This document shows positions 50,059 through 59,281 of a stretch of DNA of 64,000 bases, piece after piece. How positions within the stretch are numbered: position 1 is the first letter of the stretch; the number at the start of each line of letters is the position of its first letter. Under the pieces are notes generated by a model that did not search any database, was not told the DNA's origin, and saw nothing but the letters and a program-made list of their open reading frames with translations. The translations under genes and the position numbers were made by a program. This stretch comes from Janthinobacterium sp. 64. Its GTDB lineage: Bacteria; Pseudomonadota; Gammaproteobacteria; Burkholderiales; Burkholderiaceae_D. The stretch lies in the NCBI RefSeq assembly GCF_002813325.1, contig NZ_PHUG01000001.1, forward strand, positions 5,518,001-5,582,000, given 5' to 3'.

Positions 50059-50877
50059 ATGCGTACCCTCGTGCATTTATCCGATTTGCATTTTGGCAAG
50101 GTCGATGCGGCCCTGCTGGCGCCTTTGCGTGCGCTGGTCGAGCGCCTGGAGCCGGACGTGGTCGTGGTCTCGGGCGATTTGACGCAGCGCGCCCGCAGCG
50201 TTCAATTCCGGCAGGCACGGGCTTTTCTCGACAGCTTGCCGGGGCCGCAGATCGTGGTGCCGGGCAACCACGACGTGCCACTGTACAACGTCGTTTCCCG
50301 CTTTTTGACGCCGCTGGTGAAATACCGGCGCCATGTCACGGACGATTTGTCGCCCGAATACGTGGACGAGGAAATCGCTGTGCTGGGCATCAACACGGCC
50401 CGTTCCCTGACGTTCAAGGATGGCCGCATCAGCCACGAGCAGATCGATTTTCTGCGTGAACGCCTGGGCCGTTTGCCGCCCGGCTTGACGCGCATCATCG
50501 TCACGCATCATCCCTTCGACTTGCCGGAAAACTTCGACAAGGATGACCTGGTCGACCGCGCGCCGCAGGCGCTGCAAATGTTTTCCGAGTGCGGCGTCGA
50601 TCTGCTGCTGGCGGGGCATTTGCATGCTAGCGTGGCGGGCAACACGGCCGAGCGCTACAAGATCGCCGGCTACGCGGCCCTGATGGTGCAGGCGGGAACG
50701 GCCACGTCCACGCGGGGCAGGGGCGAGTCGAATTCCTTCAACGTGCTGCGCGTGGAAAACAGTTGCATTCGCGTCGAGCGCTACAGCTGGAATGAAGGCA
50801 GCGCCGCCTTTGAAAAAGTCAGCACGGAAGCGTTTGAACGCCAGGGCGGCGTGTGGGCCAGCTTGCGGCCTTTATGA
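50059..50877 (+). CDS. Calcineurin-type metallophosphoesterase
   Basis: A 272-residue cytosolic metallophosphoesterase. The metal-binding motifs are DLHFG (D9, H11), GDLTQ near 44, GNHD near 76, THHP near 154 and GHLHA near 191, the classic set of the CpdA/YfcE-like superfamily. It follows the lipid kinase by three bases. Members hydrolyse cyclic nucleotides or lipid-linked diphosphates such as UDP-diacylglucosamine; lipid context favours the latter kind of substrate, but the sequence alone does not tell. Confidence 0.9.
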   Translation: MRTLVHLSDLHFGKVDAALLAPLRALVERLEPDVVVVSGDLTQRARSVQFRQARAFLDSLPGPQIVVPGNHDVPLYNVVSRFLTPLVKYRRHVTDDLSPEYVDEEIAVLGINTARSLTFKDGRISHEQIDFLRERLGRLPPGLTRIIVTHHPFDLPENFDKDDLVDRAPQALQMFSECGVDLLLAGHLHASVAGNTAERYKIAGYAALMVQAGTATSTRGRGESNSFNVLRVENSCIRVERYSWNEGSAAFEKVSTEAFERQGGVWASLRPL

Positions 50878-50987
50878 TGAGGCTATAGTCGGAAAGGCGA
50901 ATTGCCGGGTATTTTCTGACTTGATCTGCAATTTGTAAATAAGATGGTGGATTACAATTGAGGCAATATATTCAATTGGAGAAATAT

Positions 50988-51497
50988 ATGTTAACCAATG
51001 TAACAACCATTCCCGTCGCTTCCCTCTCAGCGCGAGCGGGCGACGTGGCGACTCGTCCTGAGAACAAGTCCTTTGCCGAGGTATTCGCGGCGGTGACAGA
51101 ATTGGCGGCAACGACGGTAGCTGGCAAGCAAGGTGTTCCTGCTGATGCAGGAGTTGCTGGCAATTACCGCAACAAGCTGCTTGATAGCGCGAGGGCAGAT
51201 CCGGCGGAAGCGGAGAAACTGCTCGCCTTCAATACCGCACCCGATAGCGGCGCCTTTCCCCTGATCGACATTTCGAATTGGCCGACGGTGCGCTATTCTG
51301 TTTCTGGCGAACTGCAGACACCGGAGTCCGAAGCCTATTTCGCTGGCGTCGCCACATCCGCATCGAAGGCGCGCCTCGACCTGCTGCAACAGGAGCGGGC
51401 AAAAGGCACGCCGCCGGCGGAAATACTGGACAAGGTATTGGCCTTGAACAGCGCCTTGCCTCCGCGATATAAAGCCATGGCGAATATCGGGTATTGA
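50988..51497 (+). CDS. Hypothetical protein
   Basis: A 169-residue soluble protein (MLTNVTTIPVASLSARAGDV) without signal or membrane segments, rich in Ala and charged residues. TTGGAGAAAT precedes ATG 50988 at good distance. The body contains repeated short helices (NYRNKLLDSARADPAEAEKLLAF, DLLQQERAKGTPPAEILDKVLAL). No family is recognised. It is preceded by an AT-rich gap and convergent with the phospholipase D gene, which starts the next minus-strand block. Composition is a little less GC-rich than the neighbours. Confidence 0.65.
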   Translation: MLTNVTTIPVASLSARAGDVATRPENKSFAEVFAAVTELAATTVAGKQGVPADAGVAGNYRNKLLDSARADPAEAEKLLAFNTAPDSGAFPLIDISNWPTVRYSVSGELQTPESEAYFAGVATSASKARLDLLQQERAKGTPPAEILDKVLALNSALPPRYKAMANIGY

Positions 51498-51514
51498 GCT
51501 GCGGCGGGCGGCCG

Positions 51515-52906
51515 CTACAGCCAGTAGTTCATGAAGCGCGCCGCCCACTCCTTCATGCGGTCCGAAATGGGCCGCGTTTCCCATTTTGCTTTGGTGATTT
51601 CTTCCGAATCGCGCAAGTCTTCCTGGAAGGCGTTTTCCATTTCCCGGCCGAAGCTGTCGCCCAGCACGATCACGTTCAGTTCGCTGTTGTGTAAAAAGCT
51701 GCGCATGTCGATGTTGGTCGAACCCACGGTCGACCAGGCGCCGTCGATGACGGCCGTCTTGGCGTGCAGCACGGCCAGTTTCAAATGAAAAATGCGGATG
51801 CCGCCGGCCAGCAATTGATCGTACAGCGCGTGTCCCGCATGGAACACCAGGCCGCTGTCGGACACGCCGGGCAGCACCACGGTGACGTCCACGCCCCGTT
51901 TCGCGGCCGCCACCAGTGCGTCGACCGTCTGCTGGTCGGGCACGAAATAGGCGGACGTGATGTGGATGGATTTCTTGGCTTCCTGGATGGCTAAAATATA
52001 TGCCTTGTAGATTTCAAAGCCGCCGTCCGGCTCGCTGGCCACCACGCGCACCAGCTTGTCGCCCACTTCGGACAGCACGGGGAAATAATTGGCATCCGGC
52101 AAGTCGGCCTGGTCCTGCTGGGCCCAGGTGCGGATGAATAGCCATTGGAAGGCGGCCACGGCCGGGCCTTCCACTTTCACATGGGTATCGCGCCAACCCA
52201 CGTCCTTTTTATCGGTGGCTTTCGATTTCGAGCGGAACAGCGAGCTTTTCGCATAGGTATCGCTGATGTTGATGCCGCCCGTAAACGCCATCTTGCCATC
52301 GACGATCAGCACCTTGCGGTGGTCGCGGTTGTTGATTTTCCAGTCGTCGCCCTTGAGCTTGGCCGGATTGACGGGGTTGAACGCCACCAGGCGCACGCCG
52401 GCCGCGCGCATGCGCTCGAAAAACGCCTGTGGCACGCCGATCGTGCCCACGCTGTCGTAGATGACGTTGACCGTCACGCCCGCTTGCTGCTTTTCGATGA
52501 GCATGTCGGCAAATTTCAGGCCCAGCGGGTCCTGGTCGAAGATATACGTTTCCAGGTTGATGCTGGTCTTCGCCTCGCTGATGGCCCGGAACATGGCGGC
52601 CATCGTTTGCGGGCCGTCAAACAGCAGGGTTACCTTGTTGCCCTTGATCAAAGGCACGCCCGTGGCCGCCTCTTCCAGCGCGGCCTGGGTTTTCAAGTCC
52701 ATGCCGGACCTGGCCCAGCGCTTGTTGAGCAGGGCGGCACGGCTGTTGACGTTCAGCAAGGCTCCCTTGCCCGTGATCACATTGGGTCTGGCCACGGGCT
52801 CCAGGGTGGTGTTGAGGTTCTTGACATCGGGCAGCGAGGCGCATGCAGCCAGGGTCCAGCACAGCAGTAGGGCGGTGAGACAGGGTTGCATGCGCCTGGT
52901 GGTCAT
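51515..52906 (-). CDS. Phospholipase D/cardiolipin synthase-like lipoprotein
   Basis: A 463-residue PLD-superfamily protein with a lipoprotein signal (LAAC, Cys at 22). Two HKD motifs are present: H196-x-K198 with D203 (NRDHRKVLIVDG) and H381-x-K383 with D388 (LHAKTAVIDGA). Such ClsB/ClsC-like or 'phospholipase D family' proteins transfer phosphatidyl groups to make cardiolipin or hydrolyse phospholipids; the lipoprotein anchor puts the active site in the periplasm. Its ATG overlaps the stop of the Gcr gene upstream (ATGA), so the two are translationally coupled. Confidence 0.9.
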   Translation of the reverse strand: MTTRRMQPCLTALLLCWTLAACASLPDVKNLNTTLEPVARPNVITGKGALLNVNSRAALLNKRWARSGMDLKTQAALEEAATGVPLIKGNKVTLLFDGPQTMAAMFRAISEAKTSINLETYIFDQDPLGLKFADMLIEKQQAGVTVNVIYDSVGTIGVPQAFFERMRAAGVRLVAFNPVNPAKLKGDDWKINNRDHRKVLIVDGKMAFTGGINISDTYAKSSLFRSKSKATDKKDVGWRDTHVKVEGPAVAAFQWLFIRTWAQQDQADLPDANYFPVLSEVGDKLVRVVASEPDGGFEIYKAYILAIQEAKKSIHITSAYFVPDQQTVDALVAAAKRGVDVTVVLPGVSDSGLVFHAGHALYDQLLAGGIRIFHLKLAVLHAKTAVIDGAWSTVGSTNIDMRSFLHNSELNVIVLGDSFGREMENAFQEDLRDSEEITKAKWETRPISDRMKEWAARFMNYWL

Positions 52907-55014
52907 TTTTGAGCCTTGGTCGTCAGTGACAGGTTTACCGAATCATCGGCCAGTGCCAGTGGTGGCGGGTTTTTCGAACCGAAGAAGAAGACGATGGGCG
53001 AGCGCAGGAAGCGCTTGCCCAGAATCTTCAACAATTGCATGCCGTGCTTGAAGCGCACCTGGCGCGAACGCAGCGCTACCCACAGGGCCAGGCCGAAGCT
53101 GACCAGCAGGTTGGCCGTGCCGATGGCGAAGATGCCCGACAGCGACTTGACGGCCAGTTGCCAGCTCATATTGTGATCGAGTCCCACCAGCGCCGTCGCA
53201 AAGTTGGCGGCCGAGAAGGTAATGTGGCGGATATCGATGGGCAAGCCGATCAGGAAACCCAGGGTGCCGATGGAGCCCAGCAGGATGCCGAAATAGAAAT
53301 TACCCATCAGGCCGCCCAGGTTGTTTTCCAGATACAGGCCCAGCCGCTGCAAGCGCTCCTGGCCGATGACGCGGCCCAGGCCGCGCAATTGCGCGATGCG
53401 CTGCGCCCAGCGCGTGTACAGCGCCTGGTTGTCATAGTAGCCGGAAATCAGGCCAGCGACGAACAGGCACACGCCGGCAATCATCGCGTAGAAGATGGCG
53501 GGGCTGCCGATGGGGTCTATATCGTGCAGCAAGTGCATGGCTTTTTCCGGCGACACCAGATGGTGGCCCGTGATCGCCTTGTAGCCGAGCGCGATCAGCC
53601 AGGCCGTGGGGATGGCGGTGGCCAGGTTGCCCAGCACGGCCATGTTTTGCGTGCGGAAGACCTTGTTGATCAGTTCCGCCATGCTGTCGAGGTCGATATT
53701 CCGTCCATCCTTGCTGTGCAGGCCGGCGGCGATGCGCGAGGCCGTCATGGCCGGCTGCTTGGTGGCCACCGTGAAGTGCAGCAAGTGGATGAACATGAAG
53801 CCGATCGAGTAATTCATGCTGAACATGAACGCTTCGACCAGCGGCGCCGAGCGCAGGTAGGACATCAAGATCTTGAACAGGGCCATGAAGCCGATGATCA
53901 CGCCCGCGCCCGCGGACGAGAGGAACATGGCGCCCATCTCGCGGCGGTTTTCCGCGATGTAGTGCTCGCCCGTGCGGCTGGCGTTTTCCGTCACATTGCG
54001 CGCCAGCAAGTTGATATTGTCGGAGAACAGGTCGCTGACCTTGTACTTGTGGTTGTGCGCGCGTATCAGTTCCAGCGCCAGCCCCACGGCGCCCGCGCGG
54101 CGGCGGCTGACCGGTTGCGGGTGCAGCAAGTCTTGCGTGGCGTCGACCGTGATGGCGGCGATGTCCACGTTGTTTGAAGCGGGCAGCTCGCCGCTCGTGT
54201 CGACGAGGAACAGCAGCTTGCGCAGGCGGTCGATGCTTTGCGCCAAGGCCACCAATAAATACGTGAGGGGAATGCTGGTGCCCTGGTACAGCGCCTTCTT
54301 GCGGATCTTGGCGATGACGGCATCGCACTGGTCCAGCATCACCAGCAGGTGGCGCGCATCCTCGATGTGCTCGATATTGCCGTGCAGCAGATTCGTGTAG
54401 GCGTCCAGGTAGGCATTGACTTCCGTGTTCTGCACCATGAAGGGCGACTGGAACACTTCAATTTCATTGTGGAAACGCGTCAGCTCCGGTTCCAGGCCCA
54501 TGGCGCAGACGCGGTAGGACAGGGTACGGATGGCGTCGAGCATGCCGGGCAGCATGATGTTGCCATCGCCGACGGCCAGTTCGATGTCGTCGCTGGTGAG
54601 CACGTCGAACAGTTCCAGCCAGTCCGTGGCGGGCACGTTGCTGATCCACAAATAATCGGTTTTCAGGTACAGCACCTGGTCGAGCGCGTCGTTCAGGTAT
54701 TCGTCGCCCAAGGCGGGCGGCAGCATGCGGTAGGCGATGCGGCGTTTCAATTCGGTGAAAAAACCGCTGTTCGACAGCACGCCGATGTCTGTGTACAGGC
54801 TGGCGTGGCGGCGCGCGGCCAGCACGCGCAGCACGTATTCGTGCAGGGCGCGCGCTTGCGCGGGGTTACCTTTGAGAAGCTGGCGCAGGGTGCGCACGTT
54901 GGCGATCGCGGTAGCGCTGTCGTGCGGGCGCTTGGGACGCAGTGAGTTGAATAATGCCACCAGCAAGTCGATATTGCTGGAGTTGGGGTCTATGCGTTCG
55001 AGGATGGCTAGCAT
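52903..55014 (-). CDS. Gcr-family 'site-specific recombinase' membrane protein
   Basis: A 703-residue protein of the Gcr/SpecificRecomb family (PF10136), named from a gonococcal recombinase report but in practice an uncharacterised membrane protein. The soluble N-terminal half has helical TPR-like content (DLLVALFNSLRPKRPHDSAT). The C-terminal half has about five transmembrane segments (GAGVIIGFMALFKILMSYLR, GFMFIHLLHFTVATKQPAMTAS, AIFYAMIAGVCLFVAGLISG, FGILLGSIGTLGFLIGLPID). A DNA-recombination role is not supported by any visible catalytic motif. The start at 55014 is chosen to exclude a GC-rich upstream frame. It is coupled to the PLD gene. Confidence 0.88.
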   Translation of the reverse strand: MLAILERIDPNSSNIDLLVALFNSLRPKRPHDSATAIANVRTLRQLLKGNPAQARALHEYVLRVLAARRHASLYTDIGVLSNSGFFTELKRRIAYRMLPPALGDEYLNDALDQVLYLKTDYLWISNVPATDWLELFDVLTSDDIELAVGDGNIMLPGMLDAIRTLSYRVCAMGLEPELTRFHNEIEVFQSPFMVQNTEVNAYLDAYTNLLHGNIEHIEDARHLLVMLDQCDAVIAKIRKKALYQGTSIPLTYLLVALAQSIDRLRKLLFLVDTSGELPASNNVDIAAITVDATQDLLHPQPVSRRRAGAVGLALELIRAHNHKYKVSDLFSDNINLLARNVTENASRTGEHYIAENRREMGAMFLSSAGAGVIIGFMALFKILMSYLRSAPLVEAFMFSMNYSIGFMFIHLLHFTVATKQPAMTASRIAAGLHSKDGRNIDLDSMAELINKVFRTQNMAVLGNLATAIPTAWLIALGYKAITGHHLVSPEKAMHLLHDIDPIGSPAIFYAMIAGVCLFVAGLISGYYDNQALYTRWAQRIAQLRGLGRVIGQERLQRLGLYLENNLGGLMGNFYFGILLGSIGTLGFLIGLPIDIRHITFSAANFATALVGLDHNMSWQLAVKSLSGIFAIGTANLLVSFGLALWVALRSRQVRFKHGMQLLKILGKRFLRSPIVFFFGSKNPPPLALADDSVNLSLTTKAQK

Positions 55015-55331
55015 GCAAAAAAACGGGCGAGCCGCTGTCGGTAAAACCAGTAGTGTACCGCCTGCGTCAAATCGCGCAACGTTCGCCACCGAACACTGCT
55101 TTGCGGCAGAGCCTGCTTTTAACGCCATTTTGCCGCAGATTGCCACAATCATGGTCAAACTTGCGTGTTGTCAGTGTGCGACGTGTTTCCTGGGACTAAG
55201 CTGAAGTTTCTGTTGTACAACGCACGGATGGCTGGACAAAAAGCGGGGATAAGGTAACACTGGGATGTGACACACAGCGCATGTCCTGATCAATACCGGG
55301 AAGTTTCACCCACGTCACCGAGATATTTATC

Positions 55332-56441
55332 ATGAAAACCTCGTATTTTGCGCTTGCTGTGATAGGGATGGGGCCATTCGCGCTGGGCGCAACGGCCCAG
55401 GCCGCCGATGGCGCGGGCAGTGCCGCATCGGGTAACGTTGCCGTGTACGGCGTGCTCGACGCGGGCATCGTTGCCGAACGGGGCTGCGCTGCCAATTGCG
55501 CCGGCAGCAAGGTGTCCGGCGGCGTCGCGTCCGGCTCGCGCCTGGGGTTGCAGGGCCGCGAAGCGCTGGGCAATGACGTGTCTGCCATATTTACCCTGGA
55601 AGCGGGTGTGCAGAACGACACGGGCCAGTCGGAAGACGGCCGGCTGTTCGGCCGCCAGGCCTATGTTGGCCTAGACAGCCGCCTGGGCGCGCTGACCCTG
55701 GGGCGCCAGTACAACCTGCAATACCTGGCGCTCACCGATGTGGCCGACCCGTTCAAGGGCGGCATGGCCGGCAGCGCCGGCAACCTGGCCGGCTACAGCG
55801 TGAAACGCTACGACAATACCGTCAAATACGTGTCACCGGCCTTGCGCGGCGTGTCGGCCAGCGCCATCTACAGCTTTGGCGAGTCGCCGTACAGCAGCGC
55901 CAACAACCGCGCGTATGGCGCCACGCTCGGCTATTCGGCCGGCGCCGTGAATGTCAGCGTGTCGCACCAGCGCAAGAACAACTTCATCCTCGCTTCCGGC
56001 ACCTTGCCCGCCATCGATATGTCGGCCCGCAACACCCTGATCGCGGCCAATATCGACCTGAAAGTGGCCACCGCCTTTGCCGCCGTGGGCGTGAACAAGG
56101 GCTATGGCAGTTCGCCGTGGGACCCGAACAACGCCTACAGTTCGCTGGCCCTGTCGATGTCGTCGTCGGACAGCCGCGACACCTTGCTGGGCGTGTCCGT
56201 GCCCGTGGGCGGCTTCAAGCTGCTGGCGTCGTGGGTGCGCAAGGATGACCGCGACCTGGCCAACCGCGACGCCAGCCAGCTGGCCGTCGGCCTCACGTAT
56301 TCGCTGTCAAAGCGCAGCGATTTCTACGCGTCCTACGCGAAGATCCACAACAAGAATGGCGCCCGCTACACGGTGGGCAACGCCAGCGATGCGGGCCGCG
56401 GCGACGCCGCTTTTAATATGGGCTTTCGTCACGGCTTTTGA
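55332..56441 (+). CDS. Gram-negative porin (Burkholderia type)
   Basis: A 369-residue outer-membrane porin of the Porin_4/OmpC-like group common in Burkholderiales. The signal peptide is MKTSYFALAVIGMGPFALGA, continuing TAQA. Next comes NVAVYGVLDAGI, the standard first strand, and later ALTLGRQYN, SVKRYDNTVKYVSP and the C-terminal AAFNMGFRHGF ending in Phe, which is needed for outer-membrane assembly. It forms a trimeric general-diffusion channel. It ends 13 bases inside the convergent DUF3617 gene. Confidence 0.95.
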   Translation: MKTSYFALAVIGMGPFALGATAQAADGAGSAASGNVAVYGVLDAGIVAERGCAANCAGSKVSGGVASGSRLGLQGREALGNDVSAIFTLEAGVQNDTGQSEDGRLFGRQAYVGLDSRLGALTLGRQYNLQYLALTDVADPFKGGMAGSAGNLAGYSVKRYDNTVKYVSPALRGVSASAIYSFGESPYSSANNRAYGATLGYSAGAVNVSVSHQRKNNFILASGTLPAIDMSARNTLIAANIDLKVATAFAAVGVNKGYGSSPWDPNNAYSSLALSMSSSDSRDTLLGVSVPVGGFKLLASWVRKDDRDLANRDASQLAVGLTYSLSKRSDFYASYAKIHNKNGARYTVGNASDAGRGDAAFNMGFRHGF

Positions 56442-57007
56442 GCGGCAGCGGTGGATGGCGCAGGGCACGTTGCCCCCAGCCACTTGCCGTTGCTCGTCAC
56501 ATTCACCTGTTCCGGCGTGCCGCGCGCGCTGGTCGTCACGGCCAGCTGCATGCTGAATGCCTGCTCGCCCGTGAACATCACCTTGCCTTCGCCGCTCGAT
56601 TTCGGGTTGGCGCAGGTGAACGACACGTGCATGCCGCCCGCGATATCCGTGTTTTTCGATTTGCAGTCGCCGGGCTGGCCCGTGGGAATCTGCCTGCGCG
56701 CGGCCATGTCGGGCGTCACGCAGGCCGTCACGCGCACGGCGCCGTCGGCGCCCACGGTGGGCATGGCCATGCCGCGGCTGGCCGCCATGCTTTCCAGCTG
56801 CTTGCGTTGATCGGGAGGAAGGTTGCCCAGCTGCTGCAGCACCATGGACATGGCGTTGTCGGTGGCGGCGTCGGGCGACGCCATCTTGCTGTCGACTTGC
56901 CACAGGCCCGGCTTGATGCTGGCGGCCTGCGAGGCGGCCTGGGCACTGGCCTGGGCGCCCAAGGCGGCGCAAGCCAGCAGGGTCAGGCGTAGCAAAGAGT
57001 GTTTCAT
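56429..57007 (-). CDS. DUF3617 exported protein
   Basis: A 192-residue exported protein. The signal peptide runs MKHSLLRLTLLACAALGAQA. IKPGLWQVDSKM is the characteristic 'KPGLWE' opening of DUF3617, and CKSKNTDIAGGMHVSFTC with conserved cysteines follows. The family is widespread in Proteobacteria, periplasmic and of unknown function. The start at 57007 is chosen for the signal peptide. It overlaps the porin end by 13 bases. Confidence 0.9.
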   Translation of the reverse strand: MKHSLLRLTLLACAALGAQASAQAASQAASIKPGLWQVDSKMASPDAATDNAMSMVLQQLGNLPPDQRKQLESMAASRGMAMPTVGADGAVRVTACVTPDMAARRQIPTGQPGDCKSKNTDIAGGMHVSFTCANPKSSGEGKVMFTGEQAFSMQLAVTTSARGTPEQVNVTSNGKWLGATCPAPSTAAAQKP

Positions 57008-57074
57008 GTTGGCGTCTCCAGAAAAGGCAGACCCCAGCATACGGCATGGCAAGCGGGGCACGCTTGCCATTGTG

Positions 57075-58622
57075 TTACAAACTGTGATCGGGCTCGATGC
57101 GGCGCACGTCCACGCTGGCGATGCGGCGCTCGTCGGCCTCGAGGATTTCATAGCGCAGATCATCGAGTTCCAGCACTTCGCCCACGGCCGGCATGTTTTC
57201 GAAGTGCGCCAGCAGGAAGCCGGCCAGCGAGTTGTACTCGCCGTCTTCGCTGACCAGGGTTTCCTTCTCGAACACTTGCTCCAGGTAATGCAGGTCGGTC
57301 GCGCCATCGATGCGCCAGTGGCCGGGGCCCAGCACTTCCACGTCGGGTAGCTCGTCCTCGTCGGGGAATTCGCCGGCGATGGCTTCGAGGATGTCGATCG
57401 GCGTGAGCACGCCTTGCACGGTGCCGAACTCGTCGACCACCAGCACCAGCTGGCCGCGCGAGCGTTTTAACGTTTCCATGGCTTTCAGCACCCCGGCCGC
57501 TTCCGGCACGACGACGGCTTCGCGCATGCTGGCCGGGTCGATCTTGCCGCGCGAGACGAGGTCCTCGATGAGGTCTTTGCTGCGCGCGATGCCAACCACG
57601 TTGTCGAGGTCATCATTGCAGACAGGAATCATGCTGTGCGGCGTTTCGCGCAGCAGTTGCAGCATCTTGTCGCTGCTGTCGTTCAGGTTGACCCACGACA
57701 CATCGCCGCGCGGCGTCATGACGGAGCGGATCGAGCGCTCGGCCAGGGTCAGCACGCCGCTGACCATGTTGCGCTCTTCCACGCCGAAGGCGGAGACGTC
57801 AGGCGTTTCCTTGACTTCATGTTCTTCCACGGCTTCGCGGCCCTTGCGTCCGCCCAGCAGGCTCAGGACGGCTTGCGCCGTGCGGTCGCGCAGCGGCGCG
57901 GTCGATTGCAGCTTGAGGAAGTTGCGGCGCGCCAGCTGATTGAAGAACTCGATGACGATGGAAAAGCCGATGGCCGCGTACAGATAGCCCTTCGGAATGT
58001 GGAAGCCCAGGCCTTCGGCCACCAGGGAGAGGCCGATCATCAGCAGGAAGCTCAGGCACAGCACCACGACGGTGGGGTGGGCGTTGACGAAGCGCGTCAG
58101 CACTTTCGAGGCGAGCATCATGACGACGATGGAAATGACGACGGCCGCCATCATCACGTACAGGTTTTCCACCATGCCGACGGCCGTGATGACGGCGTCG
58201 AGCGAGAAGACGGCGTCGAGCACGACGATCTGCGCTACCACCAGGCCGAAGCCGGCGTAGACTTTCGGGCCCGTCTGGGCATGCGTGACGCCTTCGAGGC
58301 GCTCATGCAGCTCGGTGGTGGCCTTGAACAGCAGGAACAGGCCGCCGACGAGCAGGATCAGGTCGCGCCCCGAGAACGAGAATTGCCAGACAAAAAACAG
58401 CGGTGTGGTCAATGTCACCAGCCACGAAATCAGCGAAAGCAGGCCCAGACGCATGACGAGGGCCAGGGTCAGGCCCAGCACGCGCGCCTTGTCGCGCTGG
58501 TGCGGCGGCAGTTTCTCGGCCAGGATGGCGATGAAAATCAGGTTGTCGATACCCAGTACGATTTCCAGTACGACCAGCGTCAGCAGGCCGACCCAGATTG
58601 TCGGGTCAAATAACCATTCCAT
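57075..58622 (-). CDS. TerC-CBS-CorC/HlyC transporter-associated protein (YoaE/YegH type)
   Basis: A 515-residue membrane protein. An N-terminal TerC-type membrane domain (about 1-240) has [16 protein letters not shown] and [24 protein letters not shown] with conserved Asp residues. Two CBS domains (about 300-425; [36 protein letters not shown]) bind adenine nucleotides. A CorC/HlyC C-terminal domain (about 440-515, [18 protein letters not shown]) follows. E. coli relatives are YoaE and YegH. It probably transports or senses a divalent cation, and is the second TerC-family protein in this window besides alx. Confidence 0.93.
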   Translation of the reverse strand: MEWLFDPTIWVGLLTLVVLEIVLGIDNLIFIAILAEKLPPHQRDKARVLGLTLALVMRLGLLSLISWLVTLTTPLFFVWQFSFSGRDLILLVGGLFLLFKATTELHERLEGVTHAQTGPKVYAGFGLVVAQIVVLDAVFSLDAVITAVGMVENLYVMMAAVVISIVVMMLASKVLTRFVNAHPTVVVLCLSFLLMIGLSLVAEGLGFHIPKGYLYAAIGFSIVIEFFNQLARRNFLKLQSTAPLRDRTAQAVLSLLGGRKGREAVEEHEVKETPDVSAFGVEERNMVSGVLTLAERSIRSVMTPRGDVSWVNLNDSSDKMLQLLRETPHSMIPVCNDDLDNVVGIARSKDLIEDLVSRGKIDPASMREAVVVPEAAGVLKAMETLKRSRGQLVLVVDEFGTVQGVLTPIDILEAIAGEFPDEDELPDVEVLGPGHWRIDGATDLHYLEQVFEKETLVSEDGEYNSLAGFLLAHFENMPAVGEVLELDDLRYEILEADERRIASVDVRRIEPDHSL

Positions 58623-58704
58623 GTGTGTAACCTTGTAAAGTCGATCAGTGTAAAGCGTGCCCGGCGGCTAAAGCCCCGGGCGCGTGGGTGCTGCATGCAT
58701 GTGT

Positions 58705-59046
58705 TCAGAGGCGGACGCGCGGCGGCCGGGTGGCCAGCCGCACGTCCGCTTCGGCAAGTGCGCCCGGTCCCGCTTGCCAAATGATGGCGTAAAACGGTAC
58801 GGCCTGGCGCGAGGTCGGGTACAGCGTGATGGGGTCGTTGTCGCATTCGTCGGCGTCGCAATTGTCGCCGGGCAAGCCTGCATGGGCGCTGGGGTCGAGG
58901 CAATCGGCGACGAAGGCAGGCGCAGCGGTAGTGCCGGCCGCGATTGCATGCTGGAATGGGGAAGGGCTGGCGTAAGCCATGCTGGCGAACGCCTGGGGCA
59001 AAGCGATGAAAACAAAAAGGCAGAGCAGGACGAGAGCTCGTCTCAT
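58705..59046 (-). CDS. Small exported protein of unknown function
   Basis: A 113-residue exported protein with a signal peptide (MRRALVLLCLFVFIALPQAF, cleavage near ASA). The mature part has four cysteines (DCLDPSAHAG, CDADECDND) in an acidic stretch, suggestive of metal or disulfide binding. The layout recalls small periplasmic proteins encoded near czc-type metal-efflux genes (CzcI-like), but no such genes are adjacent. The start at 59046 gives the signal peptide; a longer frame upstream is not credible. Confidence 0.6.
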   Translation of the reverse strand: MRRALVLLCLFVFIALPQAFASMAYASPSPFQHAIAAGTTAAPAFVADCLDPSAHAGLPGDNCDADECDNDPITLYPTSRQAVPFYAIIWQAGPGALAEADVRLATRPPRVRL

Positions 59047-59216
59047 ATACAGGCAGATAGTTCTGGAACCGCGAGTATAACACGGGCATATAACAGCTTG
59101 ATGACGGGGACTTGCGTAACTGATAAGTATGCCGTAAATTGTGAGAGCAATGATTTCCCTGGGCAGCGAAGACGCAGCGCGGGTCCGTGGCAATTCTTGC
59201 GTTTGTATCGTATTGC

Positions 59217-59246
59217 GTTTGCGCATCTTTCGTTTGCGCAGCTTTC
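59217..59246. repeat. 15-bp tandem duplication upstream of the M16 gene
   Basis: GTTTGCGCATCTTTC (59217-59231) is followed without gap by GTTTGCGCAGCTTTC (59232-59246), 14 of 15 identical. It lies 36 bp before the TTG start of the M16 peptidase, in the promoter/leader region, and may reflect a recent slippage event or a doubled regulator site. Confidence 0.7.
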
Positions 59247-59281
59247 GCATCTTTATATCGTAGTGTTACCGGGACTCTGAC

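Noticed and set aside
52903..55014. A functional site-specific DNA recombinase
   Set aside because: Despite the family name, no tyrosine or serine recombinase motif is visible and the C-terminal half is membrane-spanning.
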